A stretch of 28,553 bases of DNA, from NCBI GenBank assembly GCA_947503395.1, contig CANNDP010000002.1:1-28553 (forward strand). The letters are read 5' to 3'. The stretch's first letter is position 1. Every line of letters begins with the position of its first letter. Shown here one piece after another: positions 17,943 through 25,611 of the stretch. Source of the stretch: Actinomycetota bacterium. Its GTDB lineage: Bacteria > Actinomycetota > Actinomycetes > Nanopelagicales > Nanopelagicaceae. The notes below the pieces were generated by a model, which was not told the origin of the DNA, did no database searches, and saw nothing but the letters and a program-made list of their open reading frames with translations. The translations under genes were made by a program, and so were the position numbers.

Positions 17943-19049
17943 ATGCTCCGCTACGGAATTATCGGCATGGGCGCCATGGGCCGTGAGCATGCCGAAAACT
18001 TATCTTTCATAGATGGCGCATCCGTTACTGCAATTAGCGATCCAGATTCTGGCTCAAGAGATCTAGCTATCAAGCAATTAGGTGAGTCAGTAAAGGTATT
18101 TACCGATCATAGACACCTTCTAGATTCAGGCTTAGTGGATGTAGCAATTATTGCAACCCCTAACTTTACTCACGTTGATATTTTGGAAGATGTGCTTAAG
18201 ACATCACTTCATGTCTTTATTGAAAAACCGCTCTGCACCACAATTGATGATTGTTTAAAAGTCATTGAGTGGTCAGAAAATAGAAGTGGCTTAGTTTGGA
18301 TGGGCCTTGAATATCGTTATATGCCGCCAGTTGCTGAATTGATATCTATTGTTCATAGCGGGGGAGTTGGGCAAGTTCAACAAGTCTCTATTAGAGAACA
18401 TCGCGAGCCTTTCTATCCGAAAGTTGGCAATTGGAATCGCTTCACATCTAAAACTGGTGGAACTCTTGTTGAGAAGTGCTGCCATTACTTCAATCTCATG
18501 GATCACATCGCTAAGGAGCGTCCAAATCGAGTATTTGCCTCCGGCGGGCAGAGAGTTAATTACCTCGATGAGAGCTATGACGGAGTTAAAGCAGATATGC
18601 TCGATAGCGCTTATGTGATTCTGGAATATCCAAGTGGAAAAAGAGCGATGTTAGATCTCTGTATGTTTGCTGAAAATACCGTTGATAAAGAACATATCTC
18701 AGTAACGGGAAGTGAAGGCAAAGTTGAATCATTTCTGCCATCACTTGAGCTGCGTTATGGTAAGCGAAGCGCAGTTGGAAACTTTAAGCAATGGAGCCAT
18801 GATGCTTCAAAGCCAAAAGTTGAATCAAGAAGAGTTTGGGATGAGAGCATTAAATACAATGGATTTCACTACGGGGCTTCATATCTTGAACACTTGAAGT
18901 TCTTTAACGCGATTAAGAGCGGAAAAGGCCCAGATGTGAGCCTGGAGGATGGCCTTAGAAGTGTTGCATCAGGTCTAGCGGCTCAGATGAGTATTGCCCA
19001 GGGGCGCCCGGTAGCAATGAGTGAAGTATTGCCTGCGGGGTGGAATTAA
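17943..19049 (+). CDS. Gfo/Idh/MocA-family protein, candidate NAD+-dependent sulfoquinovosidase (GH188-like)
   Basis: The 368-residue protein has an N-terminal Rossmann domain with the dinucleotide motif GMGAMG (8-13). EKP (94-96) and a C-terminal sheet domain containing TGGTLVEKCCHYFNLMDH (171-188) follow. It is cytosolic, with no signal peptide. Members of this superfamily are usually sugar dehydrogenases. One branch (SqgA, GH188) was shown to be NAD+-dependent sulfoquinovosidases that hydrolyse sulfoquinovosides through transient oxidation. Its place as first gene of a cluster with an isomerase, a sugar transporter, a YihV-like kinase and sulfolactate genes favours that role, but no diagnostic residue was checked. 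The alternative is a sugar 3-dehydrogenase. AAGGA at 17926-17930 is 12 bases from the ATG. Its stop overlaps the next gene (TAATG). Confidence 0.8.
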   Translation: MLRYGIIGMGAMGREHAENLSFIDGASVTAISDPDSGSRDLAIKQLGESVKVFTDHRHLLDSGLVDVAIIATPNFTHVDILEDVLKTSLHVFIEKPLCTTIDDCLKVIEWSENRSGLVWMGLEYRYMPPVAELISIVHSGGVGQVQQVSIREHREPFYPKVGNWNRFTSKTGGTLVEKCCHYFNLMDHIAKERPNRVFASGGQRVNYLDESYDGVKADMLDSAYVILEYPSGKRAMLDLCMFAENTVDKEHISVTGSEGKVESFLPSLELRYGKRSAVGNFKQWSHDASKPKVESRRVWDESIKYNGFHYGASYLEHLKFFNAIKSGKGPDVSLEDGLRSVASGLAAQMSIAQGRPVAMSEVLPAGWN

Positions 19050-20458
19050 TGTCTAGCTGCACTTTGATTCCTCTTGCTCGTCCAACATTTGATGTCTCAG
19101 CTGCGCAGAAGTTCTTTGATTCTGCTCGTGATCTTTTAGGTGAAATTGGCGCCACTGTAAATGGCCCAACATCACTTGTAATGACTCCAGAGGATACTGC
19201 TAGCGCTGAGGCAAATCTAAAATCTGATGAGAAGTTATACATTCTCTTTAATGCATCTTTTGCTGATGCCTCTGCAGCTGTATCTCTTCTCTCCAAAGTT
19301 TCAGGCGATGTGCTTTTATGGTCGGTTAGAGAGTTTGGCGAGATAGGAGATCGACTTCTACTTAATTCAATGTGTGGATCAAACCTTGCAGCACATGCTC
19401 TTCGAGTAAATGGAAAGAGAATTACTCATCTTCATGGAAATCCAGATGAGGCGCATGTTAGGGATGCTCTCTCATCTGCTCTCTCTGGGAAGATGCCAGA
19501 TGTTGGTCAACCGCAGAAAGTAACTGGTCAATTAGCAGATTTAGAAAAGGTCAAAGGCGCTCTCTCTGAGTTAAGTGGTTTAACTATTGGCGCAATTGGT
19601 GATGCGCCAGCTGGTTTTACTCCCTGCACCTACGATGAAGAGGCGCTGAAGAAATCATTTGGCTTAAATGTCATTAATAAATCAATTCCTGAAATCTTTG
19701 CAGATATTGCAGCTGTGCCTCTTGATAAAGAGAGCGCAGAATATAAGGATGCTTGTCAGGCTCAGCCATCCCTTAGAAATGTTCCTGAGAAAGAGGCTCG
19801 AGTTAATGCCAGCACTAGGGTTGCGCTAGATAGCTGGATAAGAGCTAATGATTTATCGGCAATTGCTATGCGCTGTTGGCCTGATTTTGCAGTTGATTTG
19901 GGAGCTTGCCCTTGCGGGGCGATGGGAAGAACAGCAACGAGTGGAACTCCAGCAGCCTGTGAGCGAGATGTCTATGGCGCAGTAACTATGCTGCTTTTAG
20001 AGGCGCTTGGCTCTGGAACTAATTACTTAGTAGATACCGTGGATTTAGAAGAAGATGAGAACATTATTCGAATCTGGCATTGTGGTTCTGCTTCAACCAC
20101 TCTTGCTGTTGATCCAGATAATGCAACGCAGTTCATACACTGCAATAGAAAGCTAGGTGTGGCCGGTAACTTCCCCTTGAAGACCGGTCCGGTTGTTCTG
20201 GTAAGGCTGGATACCGATATCGATCCAGCAAATCAGAGCAAACTCCGATTAGTAATGACTAGTGGTGAATCACTATCTGCTCCTAATCGGTTCCAAGGTA
20301 ATACCGCAACAGTTCGTACATCTGCGCCAGCACGGCAACTGATTAATGGGTTGATCCATAATGGATTTCCTCATCACACAGTTGTGGCTTGGAAAGACAT
20401 ACGAGCAGAAGTCCGCAGGATGGCGGAATATTTGGCCATTCCGCTAACCGAGTGGTAA
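19049..20458 (+). CDS. L-fucose/L-arabinose isomerase-type sugar isomerase, candidate sulfoquinovose isomerase
   Basis: The 469-residue protein matches the C-terminal FucI/AraA fold: RCWPDF (275-280), CERDVYGAVTMLLLEAL (304-320) with catalytic/metal E305, LVDTVDLEEDEN with D329, and WHCG with H344. The N-terminal half is divergent. Isomerases of this type, unrelated to YihS, serve as sulfoquinovose-to-sulfofructose isomerases in several Gram-positive sulfoglycolytic clusters. The neighbouring kinase and sulfolactate genes suggest the same substrate. I start at ATG 19049, which overlaps the previous stop and has GGGGTGG at 19037-19043. A GTG nine bases earlier is in frame but lies within the Shine-Dalgarno. 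Another aldose isomerase activity cannot be excluded. Confidence 0.8.
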   Translation: MSSCTLIPLARPTFDVSAAQKFFDSARDLLGEIGATVNGPTSLVMTPEDTASAEANLKSDEKLYILFNASFADASAAVSLLSKVSGDVLLWSVREFGEIGDRLLLNSMCGSNLAAHALRVNGKRITHLHGNPDEAHVRDALSSALSGKMPDVGQPQKVTGQLADLEKVKGALSELSGLTIGAIGDAPAGFTPCTYDEEALKKSFGLNVINKSIPEIFADIAAVPLDKESAEYKDACQAQPSLRNVPEKEARVNASTRVALDSWIRANDLSAIAMRCWPDFAVDLGACPCGAMGRTATSGTPAACERDVYGAVTMLLLEALGSGTNYLVDTVDLEEDENIIRIWHCGSASTTLAVDPDNATQFIHCNRKLGVAGNFPLKTGPVVLVRLDTDIDPANQSKLRLVMTSGESLSAPNRFQGNTATVRTSAPARQLINGLIHNGFPHHTVVAWKDIRAEVRRMAEYLAIPLTEW

Positions 20459-20498
20459 TCACATGATTCACCACAGACCCTCGAACAAGGAGAAATAA

Positions 20499-21941
20499 AT
20501 GAAACAAAAGGTGAATGCAAAAGCATTCAAGGCTCTGATTGCAATGGCTTTTGCAATCAGCGCAACTGTTGTTCCACTCTCCCAGAGCTTTGCCGCTGGC
20601 GAATCTCTTGGAAAGAGTTGTACAACAGAAGGACTCATGACTGGTACAAAGTCAACTTCTCTTATCTGCGTCAAAGGTGGAAACGATAAGTTAACCTGGC
20701 AGCGCGTGAAGTTGGCATCTGGCTCAGGACGTCCAGTAGCAAACCTAACGCCACCAAAAGGCGAGATTGAATTCTGGCACTATCGCGTAGAACTTGGTGA
20801 TCAGAGAGCGCTTGTAAAAATCATTAGTGATTTTGAAGCCAAGTACCCTGGCACAAAGATTAAGCAAGTAGTTCGTGATACCACCACCTATAACAACACA
20901 GCACGTGTTGCGATTCTTGCTAATCCAAAAGCAGCGTTATTCGCTACTTCTCGCGGCGCAATCTTTGATCAATTCGCTAAGAGCGACATGATGCTTGACC
21001 TCTCAGGTCAGCGCTATGTTAAGCAAAACGTTGTCGCTAAGGGACTAACTGCTGGACAGTTTGAAGGAAAGCAGCTTGGAATTCCTTATCAATACCTCTT
21101 TAACAACCCAATTGTTAATACCGATATTTGGGCAAAAGAGAAGTGGACCACGCCAAAGAATCTAACTGGTTGGGTCAACTGGTGTAAGGATGCTAAGGCT
21201 AAGGGATATGTCCCTCTAGCTTGGCCAGGAGCTACTCGCGGACAAGCAGCGCAGATTTCTAACTCTGCTCTGATGAACTCTGCTGGAAGCTATAATGAAC
21301 TAGCAAATAACCTTGCAGATCTAAACAGCGGAAAAATTGATCTGACTTCCAAGTGGTTTGAAGGCGTTGCTGACATTTATGTCAAGCTAAGAAACGCTGG
21401 CTGCTTCCCAGATAACGCCACAGGTGTTACTGAAGCTGCTGCATACAACCTCTTTGCAACTGGTAAGTCACCAATTCTTCCTATCGGAACATTTGCTATG
21501 GGTTCAATTGTCGGACTAAATCCAAACCTAAATGGCAAGATGGAACTTATGTCCATGGTCTTGACCGATGGCAAAGTCGTCGCAGAAGGAATTATGAATA
21601 ACACTTACACCCTAAGTGTTAATAAGAATTCCAACTCACGCGATCAAAAGATTGCTAATGCATTCCTTTCCTATCTATTGACTGGAAAAGTTGCAGAGAT
21701 CTATGCCAATGAAACGCTTCAGCACGTAAACGTTCTAGATGTTGAATACAAGAACGTAAACCTCTTGAATACGGTTTCATTCCAGGCCAAGAACACCATG
21801 TTGGCTCCTCGCTTCCTACTTCTGAACGCAGCTGTATCTGATCTAACTCAAGATGCGCTAATTCAGATTGTCGGTGGCAAGAGCCCAGATGTAGTTCTGC
21901 CTGATTTCTCGAAGCAGATTAAGCAGAAATTGGCTGGCTGA
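20499..21941 (+). CDS. ABC sugar transporter substrate-binding protein with N-terminal two-cysteine module
   Basis: The 480-residue secreted protein has a signal peptide (basic start, hydrophobic 10-26, likely cleavage after SFA at 32). No lipobox cysteine is present, so it is not a standard lipoprotein. Residues 34-72 form a small module with C41, C57 and W67 (GKSC, then LICV, then KLTWQRV). From about residue 88 (GEIEFWHYRVE) comes a family-1 sugar-binding fold, with an aromatic-rich middle (KEKWTTPKNLTGWVNWCKDAK). It would capture the cluster's substrate, probably sulfoquinovosyl glycerol or a related glycoside, for the two permeases downstream. AAGGAG at 20487-20492 is an ideal ribosome site. 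How it stays at the cell is unclear; the two-cysteine module may help. Confidence 0.85.
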   Translation: MKQKVNAKAFKALIAMAFAISATVVPLSQSFAAGESLGKSCTTEGLMTGTKSTSLICVKGGNDKLTWQRVKLASGSGRPVANLTPPKGEIEFWHYRVELGDQRALVKIISDFEAKYPGTKIKQVVRDTTTYNNTARVAILANPKAALFATSRGAIFDQFAKSDMMLDLSGQRYVKQNVVAKGLTAGQFEGKQLGIPYQYLFNNPIVNTDIWAKEKWTTPKNLTGWVNWCKDAKAKGYVPLAWPGATRGQAAQISNSALMNSAGSYNELANNLADLNSGKIDLTSKWFEGVADIYVKLRNAGCFPDNATGVTEAAAYNLFATGKSPILPIGTFAMGSIVGLNPNLNGKMELMSMVLTDGKVVAEGIMNNTYTLSVNKNSNSRDQKIANAFLSYLLTGKVAEIYANETLQHVNVLDVEYKNVNLLNTVSFQAKNTMLAPRFLLLNAAVSDLTQDALIQIVGGKSPDVVLPDFSKQIKQKLAG

Positions 21942-21964
21942 TTAGCTCGCTAACAACTACCGGA

Positions 21965-21991
21965 ACCGCTCCCACCTCAGGTGGGAGCGGT
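21965..21991 (+). other. 12-base-pair GC-rich hairpin between binding protein and permease
   Basis: ACCGCTCCCACC (21965-21976) and its exact complement (21980-21991) enclose a TCA loop. It follows the binding-protein stop by 23 bases and has no U-tract after it. Intercistronic stem-loops at this position raise the amount of binding protein relative to permeases in other sugar operons (malE-malF type). The same bases are also open in the permease frame, where they would encode TAPTSGGSG, so the hairpin might instead lie within a longer permease gene. Confidence 0.65.
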
Positions 21992-22039
21992 GCTCGGCCT
22001 GCTCAAAAGAAGCGCAAGAAAGATGCTGGCATCTATTAC

Positions 22040-22885
22040 TTGATGGGGCTTCCTGCTGCAATCATCTTTACTGGTTTTTACTTTGTTCCCTTTATCGCAA
22101 ATTTAAGATACTCCCTGACTAGGTGGGATCGAATTACGGAGCCAGAGTTTGTCGGATTTCGCAACTTTGTTAATTTACTTACCAACGATGATCTATTTTA
22201 TAAAGTCCTAGGAAATAATCTACGCTTTACTTTCTTAGTCGTACTATTCCAGACGCTTTTTTCATTGATATTTGCTATTTTTCTTGTTAAGAACACAAGG
22301 ACTAATATTGCACTTAGAACTCTCTTCTTCTTTCCTACGATTCTTTCATCTGTTTCTGTAGGAATGATCTGGCTCTTTATGTATGACCCAAATTTTGGAG
22401 CTATTAATCTATTCTTTACTCGCTTAGGGCTTGAAGGCTTTGCTTTAAATTGGCTTGGAAGTGAAAGCTCTGCACTATATGCAATAACCTTTACTCAAGT
22501 TTGGTTTCATACCGGACAAATGATGGTCATATATATTGCTGGGCTGCAACAGATACCTCAAGAACTTTATGAGGCAGCTGAAATGGATGGTGCTTCACGC
22601 TGGCAGCAATTTAGAAATGTAACTTGGCCGATGTCTATTCCGACCACCATTGTTGTTATGGCATACACCACTATTCAATCCTTTAGAGCTTTTGACTTAA
22701 TATTTGCAATGACACAAGGTGGCCCAAATAATTCTTCAAATATATTCGCAGTCTTGATATATCAGACCGTCTTTAGTGAGCTCAGAATCGGATATGCCGC
22801 TACGCAGTCAATCTTTTTCATCATCGTCTTGGTTTTTGTCACCCTATTGCAGCGCAAGTTCCTTAATAGTCGGTATGAGAAATAG
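22040..22885 (+). CDS. ABC sugar transporter permease, MalF/UgpA type
   Basis: This inner-membrane subunit of a carbohydrate uptake transporter has about six hydrophobic segments. The EAA loop reads YEAAEMDGASRWQQFRNVTWP, the docking site for the ATPase. The start is uncertain. TTG 22040 and ATG 22043 both lack a Shine-Dalgarno and begin right at the first membrane segment. The frame is open back to 21923. From an ATT at 21941 that overlaps the previous stop it would read MSSLTTTGTAPTSGGSGARP (if ATT initiates) and then QKKRKKDAGIYY, a typical basic cytosolic N-terminus for this family. The true gene may therefore begin at 21938-21941 with a rare start codon. Confidence 0.88.
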   Translation: MMGLPAAIIFTGFYFVPFIANLRYSLTRWDRITEPEFVGFRNFVNLLTNDDLFYKVLGNNLRFTFLVVLFQTLFSLIFAIFLVKNTRTNIALRTLFFFPTILSSVSVGMIWLFMYDPNFGAINLFFTRLGLEGFALNWLGSESSALYAITFTQVWFHTGQMMVIYIAGLQQIPQELYEAAEMDGASRWQQFRNVTWPMSIPTTIVVMAYTTIQSFRAFDLIFAMTQGGPNNSSNIFAVLIYQTVFSELRIGYAATQSIFFIIVLVFVTLLQRKFLNSRYEK

Positions 22886-22894
22886 GGGGCTGAA

Positions 22895-23710
22895 ATGATA
22901 TATAAAGTAAGCAGAATCGTTTCTTTATTCGTTTTCTCTATCCTAATTATCATCCCAAGCCTAATTGTTGTTTTCGGATCAACAAAGACCGATAGCGAGG
23001 TATATAACAAGCCTTTAGCTCTTCCTGAGAAATGGTCACTAGATAACTTCAGATTCCTCTTTGAGGTCAGCAATGTTGGTCGTTCATTTCTAAATAGTTT
23101 GATTGTTACGGGCTTTTCTGTAACTATAACTTTGATACTTGCAAGTATGTGCGCCTTTGCTATTTCGAGGATGATTACAGTAACTGGTCGAGTTTTATTC
23201 TCACTCTTTGCTGTGGGGCTAGCAATCCCAGGCCAGGTGAATCTAGTGCCAATATTTATTCTCTTTAATGACTTGCAATTAACTAATAAACTATCTGGTC
23301 TAGTTTTAATCAACATCGTAACCACGTTACCCATCTCTGTATTTATCTTGACAGCATTTTTTAGGGAGCTTCCAAAAGAGATGTATGAAGTTTCTGAAGT
23401 TGATGGCGCAACCCCACTTCGGGTTTATCGCTCAATTGCTCTTCCATTATCAAGGCCAGCAATGGGAGCAACCGCAATATTTCTCTTTGTAATAACGTGG
23501 AATGAATTACTTTTCCCATTACTACTAATTACTGATAACGATAAGCGGACCTTGCCGCTTTCATTACTTTCATTCCGTGGTGAGTTCTTTAGTAACTACA
23601 GCATGATTTTTACAGCTGTCATGGTCGCATCTATTCCTATGGTAGTTATGTACTTATTAATGCAGAGGTCATTTATTGCGGGCCTTACAGCAGGGGCGGT
23701 TAAAGGCTAA
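22895..23710 (+). CDS. ABC sugar transporter permease, MalG/UgpE type
   Basis: This is the second membrane subunit, 271 residues with about six hydrophobic segments. Its EAA loop reads YEVSEVDGATPLRVYRSIALP. GGGGG lies just before ATG 22895. It pairs with the permease 9 bases upstream, and its stop shares a base with the regulator gene. No ATPase gene is present; such transporters often use a shared MsmX/UgpC-type ATPase encoded elsewhere. Confidence 0.93.
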   Translation: MIYKVSRIVSLFVFSILIIIPSLIVVFGSTKTDSEVYNKPLALPEKWSLDNFRFLFEVSNVGRSFLNSLIVTGFSVTITLILASMCAFAISRMITVTGRVLFSLFAVGLAIPGQVNLVPIFILFNDLQLTNKLSGLVLINIVTTLPISVFILTAFFRELPKEMYEVSEVDGATPLRVYRSIALPLSRPAMGATAIFLFVITWNELLFPLLLITDNDKRTLPLSLLSFRGEFFSNYSMIFTAVMVASIPMVVMYLLMQRSFIAGLTAGAVKG

Positions 23711-24429
23711 TGAGTAGTCACACGCCAGTTGTTAGTAATCCTCCGAGACTTCAAGGTCAGGTGCGCCTGTTACTTGATCACATAGAAAGCCAAGGGCTTC
23801 AAGGGGGAGAACGTCTGGAACCAGAGCGCGAACTAGCAAAAATCCTTGGTATTAGCCGCCCATCACTTCGAGAAGCGATTCAAATTCTCCAGGTTCAAGG
23901 CCGCCTTAGAGTCAAACATGGAATCGGAATTTTTCTTCTCGATCAAGCAGATGGGGAGAAATTAAGGGAGTCATTAAGGACAGCTCAGCATCGCATTGAA
24001 GAGTTGTTTCAGATGCGCGAGATATTAGAGGCCCCTGCAGTTGAATGGGCTGCTGAGAGAAGAAGTGAAGAGCAATTAGCTGAAATGAAATTGGCAGCAA
24101 GGGCACTTAATCAAGCTATTGCAAGAAAACCTGTTGACTTTGAGAATCTAAGGCGCCTAGATATGGAATTTCATTTAACAATTGTTAGAAGCGCGCAGAA
24201 TCAATTCTTGAATCAAACTCTTGGAACCTTACAAGAAATCATGTTTCACTCGATGGATAACACTTTAAAGCTTCCTGGTCGCGTGGATAGCTCAGAGCAT
24301 GAACATGGAATGATCTTAGAAGCAATTGAAAAGCGAGATTCAATCACTGCAAGATTGATGATAATTCAACATATTCATAATGCCCGTGATGCTTGGCAGA
24401 AATATCTTAAAAAGCAGAGTGATCTATGA
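23710..24429 (+). CDS. GntR-family transcriptional regulator, FadR/FCD subfamily
   Basis: The 239-residue protein has an N-terminal winged helix (PERELAKILGISRPSLREAI, 38-57, then GRLRVKHGIGIF) and an all-helical FCD effector domain. The FCD metal-site residues are D151 and H155 (DMEFH), H199 and H221. It most likely represses the cluster through the palindrome at 17899-17911. The effector is probably a pathway intermediate such as sulfoquinovose, sulfofructose or sulfolactate (inference). It overlaps the permease by one base and the kinase by four (ATGA). Confidence 0.93.
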   Translation: MSSHTPVVSNPPRLQGQVRLLLDHIESQGLQGGERLEPERELAKILGISRPSLREAIQILQVQGRLRVKHGIGIFLLDQADGEKLRESLRTAQHRIEELFQMREILEAPAVEWAAERRSEEQLAEMKLAARALNQAIARKPVDFENLRRLDMEFHLTIVRSAQNQFLNQTLGTLQEIMFHSMDNTLKLPGRVDSSEHEHGMILEAIEKRDSITARLMIIQHIHNARDAWQKYLKKQSDL

Positions 24430-25271
24430 GCCAAGTTTTATGCGTGGGAGTGGCAACAGTTGACAACATAGTTCTGGTTGAGAAATATCCCTCTGCAAAT
24501 CAAAGAGTTGTAGCACTGGATTCAACTCGCGCAGTTGGTGGCCCAGCAACAACTGCTGCAGTGACACTGGCAAGGCTGGGTATTGAGGTCTCGCTATCTT
24601 GTGTAATCGGAGATGACGAAGAGGGAAGATTTATCTTTGAAACTCTAAAAAATGAAGGTGTAGATACAAGTCATGTTGTAGTCGATGCCAGCGTTAGAAC
24701 GGCTAGAGGAACGATAGTTGTTTCAAAGAGCGAGCAGAGTCGGGCGATCATGGTTATGCCGCATGATCAAATCCCTAAAAAGCCGCTTGATATCAGCAAA
24801 TATCAATGGATTCACGTTGATCAAGCTGGAATGCGGGCGCTAAAGACTTGGGGAATTAGCAGAGGTGGATCTGCCAAGCTCTCCATCGATATTGGCTATG
24901 CCACGGAAGGGTTAAATCCTGGTGATTATGATCTTTATGCGCCATCTGAGAATATAACAACAGATACAACAAGCGCAGTTAAAGATAAGAATATCGTTGT
25001 GATTTCTCAAGGAGAAAAGGGAAGTCTTTACTGCGATGGTCTTAGCTCTGGAAGTGTTCCAGCGCTTAATACCGAAATCTTAAGCACACTTGGTGCTGGC
25101 GATGTTTTTCATGGCGCACTTGTTGCTGCGCAAGTCTGGAATAAAGAAATTAGCGAAGCAGTATTGATAGCAAATACTGTGGCAGGTCTTTCATGTAGAG
25201 GCCTTGATGGACAAAGTGGAATTCCTAGCAAGAATGAGCTGGATGCCTATTTGGCTAAGGTGAAGATCTGA
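24426..25271 (+). CDS. PfkB-family sugar kinase, candidate 6-deoxy-6-sulfofructose kinase (YihV-like)
   Basis: The 281-residue ribokinase-fold protein has AVGGPATTAAVTLARLG at 36-52 and the catalytic LGAGDVFHGALVAAQ at 222-236 with base D226. Both regions resemble E. coli YihV as I recall it (GGGPAATAAVAAARLG and TGAGDVFHVALAVAL), as does the opening CVGVATVDNIVLVEKYP. It would phosphorylate sulfofructose at C1 to give the aldolase substrate. Downstream lie the sulfolactate genes, which is where such a route would lead after aldolase and aldehyde dehydrogenase steps. The alternative is a generic fructose or ketose kinase. Coupled to the regulator by ATGA. Confidence 0.85.
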   Translation: MSQVLCVGVATVDNIVLVEKYPSANQRVVALDSTRAVGGPATTAAVTLARLGIEVSLSCVIGDDEEGRFIFETLKNEGVDTSHVVVDASVRTARGTIVVSKSEQSRAIMVMPHDQIPKKPLDISKYQWIHVDQAGMRALKTWGISRGGSAKLSIDIGYATEGLNPGDYDLYAPSENITTDTTSAVKDKNIVVISQGEKGSLYCDGLSSGSVPALNTEILSTLGAGDVFHGALVAAQVWNKEISEAVLIANTVAGLSCRGLDGQSGIPSKNELDAYLAKVKI

Positions 25272-25311
25272 TGGGGATAATGGGTAATCGAGATATGGAA
25301 AGGAAGTAATG

Positions 25312-25611
25312 ATGGCCAAAGTGCCTGACTTTCTCCTCCACCATGATGGCGATTCAGTTGCTGTTGCAAATGATGATTTGCAACCTGGCACACTGCAAGG
25401 GCTATCAGTGAAGGAGCAGACTGCACATACTGCAGTATTAAATGAGCCAATTCCCTTAGGGCATAAGTTCGCACTTCGCGATCATGCAGAGGGCGAGGCG
25501 ATAGTTAAATATGGAATTAAAGTAGGGATTGCATCTAAGGCAATCAAAAAAGGCGATTACGTTCACACACACAACATGAGGAGTTATCGATGGGAAGCAA
25601 GCCGCGCTTAA
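25312..25611 (+). CDS. suyA: (R)-sulfolactate sulfo-lyase small subunit
   Basis: This is the small SAF-domain subunit of the enzyme that cleaves (R)-sulfolactate to pyruvate and sulfite. It has about 99 residues, with the UxaA N-terminal-domain features PIPLGHKFALRDHAEGEAIVKYG and the end motif VHTHNM. Two ATGs are in tandem (25309, 25312). AAGGA at 25300-25304 has better spacing (7) to the second, which gives MAKVPDFLLHH. Its last 22 bases overlap suyB; the terminal EASRA beyond the usual ending at W is a result of that overlap. The alternative family reading, altronate or galactarate dehydratase N-domain, is disfavoured by the neighbours. Confidence 0.88.
   Translation: MAKVPDFLLHHDGDSVAVANDDLQPGTLQGLSVKEQTAHTAVLNEPIPLGHKFALRDHAEGEAIVKYGIKVGIASKAIKKGDYVHTHNMRSYRWEASRA

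Noticed and set aside
22762..23334. Long minus-strand reading frame (190 codons) across the two permease genes
   Set aside because: It lies antisense to two clearly coding permeases with intact EAA loops, and its sequence has no family features.
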